Source: Salinimicrobium catena
GTDB taxonomy: Bacteria > Bacteroidota > Bacteroidia > Flavobacteriales > Flavobacteriaceae
DNA length: 64,000 bases
Assembly (NCBI RefSeq): GCF_900102915.1
Contig: NZ_FNGG01000008.1
Coordinates: forward strand, 1 to 64,000
Direction of reading: 5' to 3'
This document shows, one piece after another, positions 8,940-16,774 of the stretch. The translations under genes were made by a program, and so were the position numbers. The notes beneath the pieces were generated by a model, which saw only the letters and a program-made list of their open reading frames with translations, did not search any database and had not been told where the DNA came from. Each line of letters begins with the position of its first letter. The first letter of the stretch is position 1.

Positions 8940-9857
8940 TTATCTTTTTCTAAGTTTAAGGAGCGAAGCGTTCAGCTCAAATCCAAGCAACAATATATTA
9001 GAATTTATCCATATATACACCATCAGGATCAACAGGGCGCCAATCGACCCGTATAATTCGTTGTAGGCAGAGAAGTTCTCGATATACAATCCGAACAAAA
9101 AAGTGGTTACCACGATCAAAAAAGTACTGAAAAATGCACCTATTGAAAAGAAACGGCTCAGCCTTCCTTCCTTTGTTCCGAAATAGTATAAAGTGGCAAT
9201 GGCTATATATACCATACTAATGAACGTCATATACCTTCCCACATCTGCCCAAATTACCGCGTTATTCACCACACCCACACTTTTAAGATCTTCGGTAAGA
9301 TAAGTGAGATAAATGGTAACCACCACAGTAATAAGCAATAATAGCGCCAGAATGATGGAAACCCCAACAGCGATCACATATTGCCTAATGATGGACCTGT
9401 TGACCTTGGTGTGGTAGGAAAATTCGAAACCTGTGAAAACCGCGTTTACCCCATTCGCCATCAGGAAAATGGAGAGCAGGAAAACTACAGATAGGAGCCC
9501 TCCCCTTTTTCGGGCGGCGATATCAAAGAAAATGTCATTGAAATACTCTTTGGTATCGGGCGGCAGCAGATTATCAATGAATGCAAGAAATTCTATCTGA
9601 AAGTCATCTATAAAGTTGATGAACGGAATGAGGTTCAGCATAAAGAGCAGGAACGGGAAAAGCGCCATAAAGAAACTGAACGAGATCGCGCTGGCCCTGG
9701 CCGAAAATGTACCTTTTACAATGCCCGCGTAAAATATAATGAGTAAATCGTACAGGGAAAGACCTTCCATTCCCGGAAGCACAACCTCTTTGGCGTGGCC
9801 GGTCCACCAGCGCACCCAGCGGCTCTTCTTTTTACGTTTTACTTCTTCCGCGCCCAT
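8940..9857 (-). CDS. YihY/virulence factor BrkB family membrane protein
   Basis: A 305-residue integral inner-membrane protein with about six hydrophobic segments. The family pattern is visible in ARASAISFSFFMALFPFLLF near the first helix, and in the late helices FSIGAFFSTFLIVVTTFLFGLY and GSIGALLILMVYIWINSNIL. The first about 35 residues are basic and cytoplasmic. The family was once called ribonuclease BN by error; its true role is unknown, though some members are linked to envelope or metabolite transport. It starts two bases after nadC, so the two form an operon. Confidence 0.9.
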   Translation of the reverse strand: MGAEEVKRKKKSRWVRWWTGHAKEVVLPGMEGLSLYDLLIIFYAGIVKGTFSARASAISFSFFMALFPFLLFMLNLIPFINFIDDFQIEFLAFIDNLLPPDTKEYFNDIFFDIAARKRGGLLSVVFLLSIFLMANGVNAVFTGFEFSYHTKVNRSIIRQYVIAVGVSIILALLLLITVVVTIYLTYLTEDLKSVGVVNNAVIWADVGRYMTFISMVYIAIATLYYFGTKEGRLSRFFSIGAFFSTFLIVVTTFLFGLYIENFSAYNELYGSIGALLILMVYIWINSNILLLGFELNASLLKLRKR

Positions 9858-9859
9858 TG

Positions 9860-10717
9860 CTACACAGCCTTGAGGCTGAGATCAAGATTGTGAACGGAAT
9901 GAGTCAGTGCCCCGCTTGAGATATAATCTACCCCGCATTCGGCATAAGGCCTGGCGGTTTCAAGGGTGATGCCGCCACTCGATTCGGTCTGGCATTTTCC
10001 GTTGATCATTTCTACTGCCCGCCGGGTCTGTTCATAAGAGAAATTATCCAACAGAATGCGGTGGATTCCATCCATCTCCAGGATCTGCCTTATTTCATTA
10101 AGATCTCTCGCCTCTACTATTATCTTCAGGTCAAGCTGTTTATCCTTAAGATACTTCTGGGTTTTTTGAATAGCGGTCTTAATTCCCCCGGCAAAATCGA
10201 TGTGATTGTCCTTCAGCATGATCATATCGTAAAGTGCGAAACGGTGGTTCTCACCCCCGCCTATCTTCACCGCCCACTTTTCCAGGGCTCGTATTCCCGG
10301 TGTGGTCTTACGGGTATCCAGTATCCCGGTGTTTGTGCCTTCCAGTCTGTCAACAAAGGTGCGGGTCTTGGTAGAGATCGCGCTCATACGCTGCATGGCA
10401 TTGAGCACCAGCCGCTCGGCTTTAAGAATGGACTGCGAAGAACCTTCCACATAAAAAGCGACATCTCTCTTTTTCACCCTGCTGCCGTCTTCTATAAGGA
10501 CCTCCATCTTCAACTGCGGATCCACTTTTTCGAATACACGGTGGGCAAATTCCACTCCCGAAAGAATACCTTCATCTTTTACCAGGAGTTTTGCTTTTCC
10601 TGTAGCCTCCTTCGGGATACAGGCCAGCGAACTGTGATCGCCGTCTCCCACATCTTCCCTTAGCGCATTCTCTATGATTATTTCAATTTCCTTTTCAAAT
10701 TGTTCCTTTGAAATCAT
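9860..10717 (-). CDS. nadC: Nicotinate-nucleotide pyrophosphorylase (carboxylating)
   Basis: A 285-residue cytoplasmic enzyme converting quinolinate and PRPP into nicotinate mononucleotide, CO2 and pyrophosphate in NAD synthesis. Landmarks are EDVGDGDHSS near the N-terminus, LNAMQRMSAISTKTR, the substrate-binding DTRKTTPGIRALEKWAVKIGG, DMIMLKDNHIDF with its conserved Lys, and the C-terminal GVDYISSGALTHSV. Length is normal for the family. The downstream yihY-like gene follows after two bases. nadA and nadB are not in the window. Confidence 0.96.
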   Translation of the reverse strand: MISKEQFEKEIEIIIENALREDVGDGDHSSLACIPKEATGKAKLLVKDEGILSGVEFAHRVFEKVDPQLKMEVLIEDGSRVKKRDVAFYVEGSSQSILKAERLVLNAMQRMSAISTKTRTFVDRLEGTNTGILDTRKTTPGIRALEKWAVKIGGGENHRFALYDMIMLKDNHIDFAGGIKTAIQKTQKYLKDKQLDLKIIVEARDLNEIRQILEMDGIHRILLDNFSYEQTRRAVEMINGKCQTESSGGITLETARPYAECGVDYISSGALTHSVHNLDLSLKAV

Positions 10718-10734
10718 TGCAGTCCTTATTTTTG
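10707..10734 (+). promoter_or_regulatory. Putative promoter of rlmH-rdgB
   Basis: TTTG (10707-10710), a 16-bp spacer and TATTTTTG (10727-10734) fit the Bacteroidota promoter, with a slightly short spacer. It lies 33 bp before the rlmH ATG, and the -33 element overlaps the nadC start region. Confidence 0.5.
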
Positions 10735-10767
10735 CTAAAGTTACAAAGTAAAGACAAATTTAACACC

Positions 10768-11241
10768 ATGACCATAAAATTGCTCACCATAGGAAAAACC
10801 GATGATAACAGCCTGCAAAGCCTCATCGACACCTATGTAAAAAGGCTGGGGCATTACAACAAATTTGAGCTTGAGATCATTCCCGATCTTAAAAAGACAA
10901 AGAACATCAACACCGAACAACAAAAGGTCATGGAAGGAAAACTGATCCTGGACAAAGTGACCTCTTCAGATTTTCTTGTTCTGCTCGATGAAAATGGAAA
11001 ACAATATTCTTCGGAAGGTTTTTCAGAATACATTCAGAAGCGGCTCAACAGCGGCATGAAGCAGCTCATTTTTGTAGTAGGCGGGCCTTATGGTTTTTCC
11101 GAAGAAGTGTACCAGAGAGCCAACGGGAAGATCTCCCTGTCAAAAATGACCTTTTCACACCAGATGGTGCGCCTGTTCTTTACAGAACAACTTTACCGTG
11201 CTTTTACCATTTTAAAGAACGAACCCTACCACCACAAATAA
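10768..11241 (+). CDS. rlmH: 23S rRNA (pseudouridine-1915-N3)-methyltransferase
   Basis: RlmH methylates pseudouridine 1915 of 23S rRNA in the assembled ribosome, using SAM in a small knotted SPOUT fold. The 157-residue product is of normal length. It shows LLDENGKQYSSEGFSEYI, the SAM-binding loop FVVGGPYGFSEEVY, and the C-terminal SLSKMTFSHQMVRLFFTEQL ending in YHHK. An upstream extension of the frame to 10708 is rejected because MTIKLLTIGKT is the family start. rdgB follows six bases after the stop. Confidence 0.96.
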   Translation: MTIKLLTIGKTDDNSLQSLIDTYVKRLGHYNKFELEIIPDLKKTKNINTEQQKVMEGKLILDKVTSSDFLVLLDENGKQYSSEGFSEYIQKRLNSGMKQLIFVVGGPYGFSEEVYQRANGKISLSKMTFSHQMVRLFFTEQLYRAFTILKNEPYHHK

Positions 11242-11247
11242 AAGATT

Positions 11248-11841
11248 ATGACCGAAAAAGTAAAACTGGTATTCGCCACCAACAACCTCAACAAACTAAA
11301 GGAGATCAAGGCTTTGCTGCCAGATTCCCTGGAGCTGCTTTCCCTGCAGGATATTGCCTGCCAGGAAGATATTCCCGAAACTTCTGACACTATTGAAGGA
11401 AATGCCATTCAAAAAGCACGTTATGTGAAGGAAAAATACGGTTATGATTGTTTCGCCGACGATACGGGACTGGAAGTGGAGGCGCTCAACGGCGCGCCCG
11501 GAGTATATTCGGCCAGGTATGCCGGGGAGGAAAAGAACAACGAAGCCAATATAGATAAACTGCTTAAAGAGTTGAACGATAAGAACAACCGCAAAGCGCG
11601 CTTTAAAACGGTGATCGCCCTAGTTCTTGACGGAAAAGAACACTCTTTCGAAGGGATCTGCGAGGGGGAGATCCTTAAGAAAAGAGCCGGGGAGAAAGGC
11701 TTTGGATATGACTCTGTTTTTCAACCTGATGGTCATTCAAGAACCTTTGCAGAGATGGATCTGGAGGAAAAATCCCGTATCAGTCACCGCGGCCGTGCCA
11801 CTCAAAAACTGGTGGTTTTCTTGAGCCAGAATAAATATTAA
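11248..11841 (+). CDS. rdgB: Non-canonical purine NTP pyrophosphatase (RdgB/HAM1)
   Basis: A 197-residue house-cleaning enzyme that hydrolyses dITP, XTP and ITP to monophosphates, keeping deaminated purines out of DNA and RNA. Family motifs are [12 protein letters not shown] at the N-terminus, [20 protein letters not shown] with the catalytic acidic residues, [10 protein letters not shown], and SHRGRA at the C-terminus. It lies directly behind rlmH and is probably co-transcribed with it. Confidence 0.96.
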   Translation: MTEKVKLVFATNNLNKLKEIKALLPDSLELLSLQDIACQEDIPETSDTIEGNAIQKARYVKEKYGYDCFADDTGLEVEALNGAPGVYSARYAGEEKNNEANIDKLLKELNDKNNRKARFKTVIALVLDGKEHSFEGICEGEILKKRAGEKGFGYDSVFQPDGHSRTFAEMDLEEKSRISHRGRATQKLVVFLSQNKY

Positions 11842-11862
11842 CACACTTCAAAAATAAAAGAG

Positions 11863-11870
11863 TATCTTTG
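11863..11870 (+). promoter_or_regulatory. Putative -7 box of the DEAD-box helicase gene
   Basis: TATCTTTG matches TAnnTTTG and lies 112 bp before the ATG at 11983. It would give an RNA leader of roughly 105 nt, unusually long for this window. No clear -33 TTTG is seen. Confidence 0.5.
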
Positions 11871-11919
11871 CCGCTCGAAATTCCTCAGGGTGAGGACGTG
11901 TTGCTGGAAGTTTAGGTTT

Positions 11920-11973
11920 TAAGTATGTCGATTCGCTTCTTATGTAACACTAACATAAATAATCGAATACTTA
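11920..11973 (+). promoter_or_regulatory. Long hairpin in the DEAD-box helicase leader
   Basis: TAAGTAT (11920-11926) and TCGATT (11928-11933) pair with AATCGA (11961-11966) and ATACTTA (11967-11973), leaving one bulged G. Inside, TTATGT (11940-11945) pairs with ACATAA (11953-11958). The total is 19 base pairs ending nine bases before the start codon, in place to control ribosome access. An additional small hairpin CCTCA-GGG-TGAGG lies upstream near 11883-11895. Confidence 0.6.
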
Positions 11974-11982
11974 CATCTTAGA

Positions 11983-13785
11983 ATGAAATCATTCCAACAA
12001 CTTGGACTTGATGCGCAATTGCTTCAAGCCATTACCGACATGGGGTTTGAAACTCCGTCTGAAGTTCAACAAAAAGCTATCCCGATCCTTTTAGAGGAAG
12101 AGACCGACATTGTGGCTCTTGCCCAAACCGGAACAGGGAAAACTGCGGCTTTTGGCTTTCCGCTTATCCAGAAAATTGACGTAAACAGCAGAAAGACCCA
12201 GGGACTTATCCTGTCTCCTACCCGTGAGCTTTGTTTACAGATCACTAACGAATTAAAGAACTACTCAAAGTACTTCAAAGGCCTTAATACTGTGGCTATT
12301 TACGGAGGTGCCAGCATTACCGAGCAGGCGAACCAGATCAAAAAAGGAGCGCAGATCGTAGTGGCAACACCCGGACGTATGCAGGATATGGTGAACAGAG
12401 GCCTGGTAGACATTTCCAATATCGACTACTGCGTACTTGATGAAGCCGATGAAATGCTGAATATGGGCTTCTTTGAAGACATTACCGCTATCCTGTCACA
12501 CACTCCAAAAGAGAAGAACACCTGGCTGTTTTCGGCCACCATGCCCAAGGAAGTGGCGACCATTGCGAAGAAATTCATGCGTACCCCGGTGGAGATCACT
12601 GTGGGAACCAAGAACACCGGAACTTCCAACGTTTCTCACGAATATTATGTAGTAGGTGGGCGTGACCGTTATGCAGCGCTGAAGAGACTGGCAGATGCAA
12701 ATCCCGATATTTTCTCGGTTATCTTCTGCCGAACCAAACGGGATACCCAGAAAGTTGCCGAGCAACTTATCGAAGATGGATATAATGCAGCGGCATTACA
12801 TGGAGACCTGAGCCAGAACCAGCGTGACCTGGTGATGAAGAGCTTCCGCTCAAGACAGATCCAGATGCTGGTAGCGACAGATGTGGCTGCACGAGGAATT
12901 GATGTAGATGACATTACCCATGTTATAAATTACCAGTTACCTGACGAGATCGAAACTTACACTCACCGAAGCGGACGCACCGGTAGAGCCGGAAAGAGCG
13001 GGGTCTCTATGGTTATCGTTACTAAAAGCGAGGTAAGAAAGATCAAAGGCATTGAGCGCATCATTGGGCAAGACTTTGAAAGAAAAGATATTCCAGATGG
13101 AATGGAGATCTGTGAAGTGCAGTTGTTCCACCTTGCAAACGACATTAAAGAGACCAAGATCAACCATGAAATAGACCGCTACCTGCCGAGCATCAATGAG
13201 ATGTTCGAAGGCCTTAGCAAGGAAGAGCTGCTTAAAAAGTTCTTTTCGGTGGAATTCACCAGGTTCTTCAATTACTATAATAATGCAAAGGATCTTAATT
13301 CAAGAGCCGAAGCCGATTCTTTCTCAGATAACAGTGACTCTACCCGTTTCTTCATCAATGTGGGTGCAAAAGACGATTTTGACTGGATGAGCCTGAAAGA
13401 TTTCCTTAAGGCAACCCTTGATCTTGGAAGAGATGAAGTGAACCGCGTGGAAGTAAAAGACAGTTTTTCCTTCTTTAACGTGGACAGCTCAAAAACACAG
13501 GAAGTGCTTACCATTTTTGAAGATTTCCAACTGCACGGGCGACACATTAACGTGGAAGTCACCAAGAACAGCGCCGGAAAAGATCGTGGGAAGAAAGGCT
13601 TTAAAGGAAAAGGCAAAGGACGTGGTTCAGAAAAATCTTTTTCCGGAAAAGGCCGTAAAAGATCAGAATCTCCGGTGAGCGGAAGAAGAAGATCGGCAGA
13701 CGGAGGAGAACGAAGAAGCAAAAAATCGGGCGGAAGAGGGAACAGCATTGAAAGTTCCATCAAAAGACGCCGTTCGAAAAAATAA
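11983..13785 (+). CDS. DEAD-box ATP-dependent RNA helicase (DeaD/CsdA-like)
   Basis: A 600-residue cytoplasmic RNA helicase. Helicase motifs run in order: Q-motif region GFETPSEVQQKAIPILL, Walker A AQTGTGKTAAFGFP, PTRELCLQ, the DEAD box, SAT, and HRSGRTGRAG. A DbpA-type RNA-binding domain follows (about residues 465-555), then a basic tail rich in Gly, Lys, Arg and Ser. This layout is that of DeaD/CsdA enzymes that help ribosome assembly and mRNA turnover, often at low temperature. The gene stands alone behind a structured leader (11920-11973), which may make it self- or cold-regulated. The last point is inference. Confidence 0.93.
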   Translation: MKSFQQLGLDAQLLQAITDMGFETPSEVQQKAIPILLEEETDIVALAQTGTGKTAAFGFPLIQKIDVNSRKTQGLILSPTRELCLQITNELKNYSKYFKGLNTVAIYGGASITEQANQIKKGAQIVVATPGRMQDMVNRGLVDISNIDYCVLDEADEMLNMGFFEDITAILSHTPKEKNTWLFSATMPKEVATIAKKFMRTPVEITVGTKNTGTSNVSHEYYVVGGRDRYAALKRLADANPDIFSVIFCRTKRDTQKVAEQLIEDGYNAAALHGDLSQNQRDLVMKSFRSRQIQMLVATDVAARGIDVDDITHVINYQLPDEIETYTHRSGRTGRAGKSGVSMVIVTKSEVRKIKGIERIIGQDFERKDIPDGMEICEVQLFHLANDIKETKINHEIDRYLPSINEMFEGLSKEELLKKFFSVEFTRFFNYYNNAKDLNSRAEADSFSDNSDSTRFFINVGAKDDFDWMSLKDFLKATLDLGRDEVNRVEVKDSFSFFNVDSSKTQEVLTIFEDFQLHGRHINVEVTKNSAGKDRGKKGFKGKGKGRGSEKSFSGKGRKRSESPVSGRRRSADGGERRSKKSGGRGNSIESSIKRRRSKK

Positions 13786-13843
13786 GTTTTCGTTAACACT
13801 TTGGTATGATTTTCCCTGAGAAAACCTTAGTTTGCAGACCAGA

Positions 13844-14602
13844 ATGAGAAAATTATTAGCCCCGCTTTTTTTGCTTATAGGATTCATGGCCTTTGGTCAG
13901 GAGGAGCCTACCGTTGTAACCGGAAAAGTGTTAAATGCAGCCAATGATGTGGCCATTGAAAACGCCCACGTGGTGAACCTCAACCAGGTCAAGGGTGCCG
14001 TCACAACTGCCGAAGGGGATTTCGAGATCCCGGCAAAAGTGAACGACACGCTGTATTTTTCCTACCTGGGATTCAAACCTATCAGGGTAAGAGTGACCAA
14101 TGACTGGTTGAAATACGGCGCCGTGAAAGTGAAGATGACCGAACTCGGCATCGCCCTTGAAGAAGTGGTGGTGCGCCCGGTGCAGCTTACGGGGTACCTG
14201 GAGATAGATGCCAAGAACATTCCTATTTACGAGAACTACCGTTACAGCATTTCCGGTTTGAACCAGGGTTATGAAGGAGGAGACCACAGTCCAAATGCCG
14301 TTTCACGGGTGCTGGGCGCTGTCTTCAATCCGGCAGATGCCCTGTATAATATCTTCGGAAAAAAGCCGAAACAAATGCGGAAGCTCCGAGAAATGCAGAA
14401 AGATGACGAGATCCGTCGCCTGCTTCAAAGCAAATTCGACCGGCAGACCCTTATGGCTGTACTGCAAATAGATCGCATGGACATTGACGAGGTGCTGAGA
14501 AGGTGTGATTATTCAAAGGATTTCATAGAATCTGCCAATGATCTGCAGATCCTGGATGCCATGAGCGGCTGTTATGAAGAATATAAGGTTTTGAACAGGT
14601 AA
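13844..14602 (+). CDS. Secreted protein with CarboxypepD_reg-like domain
   Basis: About 252 residues, exported by a signal peptide (MRKLLAPLFLLIGFMAFGQ). Residues about 24-105 form the beta-sandwich CarboxypepD_reg-like domain found at the front of many Bacteroidota outer-membrane receptors: VVTGKVLNAANDVAIENAHV and then DTLYFSYLGFKPIRV. The C-terminal half is alpha-helical and has no receptor barrel. The function is unknown; an envelope role is inferred. The open frame starts at a TTG (13832), but the ATG at 13844 suits the signal peptide better. A bidirectional terminator follows. Confidence 0.8.
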   Translation: MRKLLAPLFLLIGFMAFGQEEPTVVTGKVLNAANDVAIENAHVVNLNQVKGAVTTAEGDFEIPAKVNDTLYFSYLGFKPIRVRVTNDWLKYGAVKVKMTELGIALEEVVVRPVQLTGYLEIDAKNIPIYENYRYSISGLNQGYEGGDHSPNAVSRVLGAVFNPADALYNIFGKKPKQMRKLREMQKDDEIRRLLQSKFDRQTLMAVLQIDRMDIDEVLRRCDYSKDFIESANDLQILDAMSGCYEEYKVLNR

Positions 14603-14628
14603 AAAGATATTTTTCTACAGAACAAAAG

Positions 14629-14662
14629 AAAGCCAAAAGTGAGAACTTTTGGCTTTTATATT
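14629..14662. terminator. Bidirectional terminator between convergent genes
   Basis: AAAGCCAAAAGT, loop GAGA, ACTTTTGGCTTT forms a perfect 12-bp stem with T-rich tracts on both strands. It serves the gene ending at 14602 and the SRPBCC gene ending at 14669. Confidence 0.85.
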
Positions 14663-14668
14663 TTTGGG

Positions 14669-15196
14669 CTATTTCTTTTCCAGGATCTGCTTCAGGTTTT
14701 GCAGGCCCGTTTCAAAATCTTTTCCAATGGCGCGCTCCATTCCGTAGAGCCACATAAAGACCGAAGCAGGAAACCGGTGAACTCCCTTCACCCCCCACAC
14801 CATTTTGGTACGATCTGGCTCCAGCTCTTTCACCGCCATGTAATTCAGCGTTAAAGATTTGTAGGGACGCAGAAAAAGCAGTTCTGTTTCCAGCAGTTTA
14901 CCCTCGTGCAACTTGGTGATCTTTTGAATGCCCTCTACCCTGTTATTTCCTTTCCAGTATGAAGCGGCTCCCAGTTTGCCGTCCTCTCCCTTATATTTTA
15001 TTACAAATTGCGGATCGTTCAAAAACCAGGGCATCCAGGAAGATTGTTTTTTTAGCTGCCTGATGTAGGCGTAGACCTCAGCTTTTGGCCGATTGATCAC
15101 CACTGTCCTGCTCAGCTCATAATCCTTCCTGGACCAGGCATGCAGAAAGGCAATGAAGGTGATAATGCCAATAAGTATATAAAAGAATAAGGTCAT
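14669..15196 (-). CDS. SRPBCC-fold protein with N-terminal membrane anchor
   Basis: A 175-residue protein. The first segment, FFYILIGIITFIAFLHAW, looks like a membrane anchor. The rest fits the SRPBCC (polyketide cyclase/START-like) fold: the strand ELSRTVVINRPKAEVYAYI, then SWMPWFLNDPQFVIKYKG and the late helix VFMWLYGMERAIGKDFETGL. Members bind hydrophobic ligands, but no ligand is known here. It is a single gene, convergent with the CarboxypepD_reg protein, and shares its terminator. Confidence 0.8.
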   Translation of the reverse strand: MTLFFYILIGIITFIAFLHAWSRKDYELSRTVVINRPKAEVYAYIRQLKKQSSWMPWFLNDPQFVIKYKGEDGKLGAASYWKGNNRVEGIQKITKLHEGKLLETELLFLRPYKSLTLNYMAVKELEPDRTKMVWGVKGVHRFPASVFMWLYGMERAIGKDFETGLQNLKQILEKK

Positions 15197-15228
15197 AAAG
15201 TTTTGTTAAACGGTCCTAAAGTAACCAT

Positions 15229-15885
15229 TTATTGCGATGCCTGAAAGTGCCTTATCAATTCATCTGAACTTTTTATCGTTTTTTTGGCCCACTCAAGTTT
15301 TTTGAGGATCTTTTCTTCTTCGGAAAGCTGCCACTCAATACCGCTTTTTCTAAGCCTGGCCGTCACCTCCTGCAGGATAATGGCTGCGGAAACCGAAATG
15401 TTCAGGCTTTCGGTAAAACCCACCATGGGAATGGAAACGTATTCATCGGCTTCCTGAAAGACCTCTTCAGAAAGCCCCTCCACCTCAGATCCGAAGAAAA
15501 AAGCGGCAGGCCGGGTGATATCCAGGTCTTGCACGGGTATTCCCTTATGCGGGGAAGTCGCTATGATGCGATAACCTTTATTGCGCAGGCTTTTCATGCA
15601 ATCTTCGGCGGAATGATATCGATTAACATCAACCCATTTTTGTGCCCCCATGGCGATCTCGCGATCGATCTTTTTACGGTTCACCTCCTCTACCACATGC
15701 ACATTCTGCACCCCAAAGACATCACAACTTCGTATCACCGCGCTGGTATTGTGCAGCTGATAGACATCCTGAATGGCCACAGTAAAATGGTTAGTCCTTT
15801 GATCGAGCACCCGGTTGAATAACATTCTCCTTCTTTCTGTAAGAAAAGATTCCAGATAATGCAGAATTTCGAGGTTTTCATCCAT
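15229..15885 (-). CDS. trmH: TrmH-like tRNA (guanosine-18-2'-O)-methyltransferase
   Basis: A 218-residue SPOUT methyltransferase that most likely adds the 2'-O-methyl group to G18 of tRNA using SAM. The N-terminal part LTERRRMLFNRVLDQRTNHF and the SpoU motif 1 HNTSAVIRSCDVFGVQNVHV are clear. Motif 2 is FFFGSEVEGLSEEV and motif 3 is IPMVGFTESLNISVSAAI, and a short C-terminal TrmH extension follows. Other SpoU-family 2'-O-methyltransferases are possible, but the N-terminal ERRR block favours TrmH. It is transcribed alone, divergently from the sirtuin. Confidence 0.88.
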   Translation of the reverse strand: MDENLEILHYLESFLTERRRMLFNRVLDQRTNHFTVAIQDVYQLHNTSAVIRSCDVFGVQNVHVVEEVNRKKIDREIAMGAQKWVDVNRYHSAEDCMKSLRNKGYRIIATSPHKGIPVQDLDITRPAAFFFGSEVEGLSEEVFQEADEYVSIPMVGFTESLNISVSAAIILQEVTARLRKSGIEWQLSEEEKILKKLEWAKKTIKSSDELIRHFQASQ

Positions 15886-16005
15886 GCTGCGAAAATAGCA
15901 AATTATGGGCTAATGAGCCCCTTCAGCAAAACAATGTAAGAGTCATTTAGACTCCGGAGTTTCAGAAAAATTACTTATATTTTTTGCTTTATTAAAGCTT
16001 CAGAA

Positions 16006-16692
16006 ATGATGAAAAAGATAGTGGTTTTAACGGGTGCGGGAGTTAGTGCCGAAAGTGGGATTAAAACCTTTCGAGATGCCGATGGTTTGTGGGAAGGCCA
16101 TGATGTAATGCAGGTGGCCTCACCGATCGGCTGGGAAAAGGACCAGGAGCTGGTGCTGGATTTTTACAACAAACGAAGAAGGCAACTTCGCCAGGTAGAA
16201 CCCAATGCCGCCCACCTCGCTTTAAAGGATCTTGAAGAAAAATTTGACGTGCACATCATCACCCAAAATATTGATGACCTGCACGAACGGGCCGGCAGCC
16301 AAAATGTGATCCACCTGCATGGAGAACTGAAAAAAGCCCGCAGCACCTTTGATGAAAACCTGGTTATGGACTGGGAAGGAGATATAAAACTGGGGGATTT
16401 TTGCGAACATAATTATCAGCTGCGGCCTCATGTGGTATGGTTTGGCGAGGCAGTGCCCATGATGGAAAAGGCCATAGAGATCACTGCGGAAGCAGAAATC
16501 CTCATCATCATAGGAACTTCAATGCAGGTGTATCCCGCAGCCGGGCTCGTGGATTTCATTTCTGATGATATTCCGGTTTATTTTATAGACCCGAAGCCCA
16601 GCGTAAGCGAGAATCATAGGTTGACGATCTATGCTGAAAAAGCTTCGAGCGGGGTGCCGAAAGTGGTTAAGAATCTGCTGGAAAAAGCATAG
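16006..16692 (+). CDS. cobB: SIR2-family NAD-dependent protein deacylase
   Basis: A 228-residue sirtuin that removes acyl groups from lysine using NAD. It has the NAD loop LTGAGVSAESGIKTFRDADGL, the TQNIDDLHERAG motif and the catalytic His in VIHLHGEL. Residues FYNKRRR place Tyr and Arg in the YxxR arrangement that favours succinyl- or malonyl-lysine in class III sirtuins. The usual four zinc cysteines are missing; the only cysteine is in DFCEHNYQ. Preference for acidic acyl groups is inference. Confidence 0.9.
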   Translation: MMKKIVVLTGAGVSAESGIKTFRDADGLWEGHDVMQVASPIGWEKDQELVLDFYNKRRRQLRQVEPNAAHLALKDLEEKFDVHIITQNIDDLHERAGSQNVIHLHGELKKARSTFDENLVMDWEGDIKLGDFCEHNYQLRPHVVWFGEAVPMMEKAIEITAEAEILIIIGTSMQVYPAAGLVDFISDDIPVYFIDPKPSVSENHRLTIYAEKASSGVPKVVKNLLEKA

Positions 16693-16774
16693 AATTTCCA
16701 TTTTTCCGAAGAAATATCTTTTACAGGATAAACCTGAAGCCGTATCTTTACCCCTTAATTTTTAAGCCATAACC

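Noticed and set aside
10061-10663. 200-residue plus-strand frame opposite nadC
   Set aside because: Antisense to nadC, with no family resemblance and a Cys/His/Phe-rich composition typical of reverse-strand frames.
13275-13799. 174-residue minus-strand frame opposite the end of the helicase
   Set aside because: Its Leu/Pro/Ser-rich sequence mirrors the Gly/Lys/Arg-rich helicase tail, so it is a shadow.
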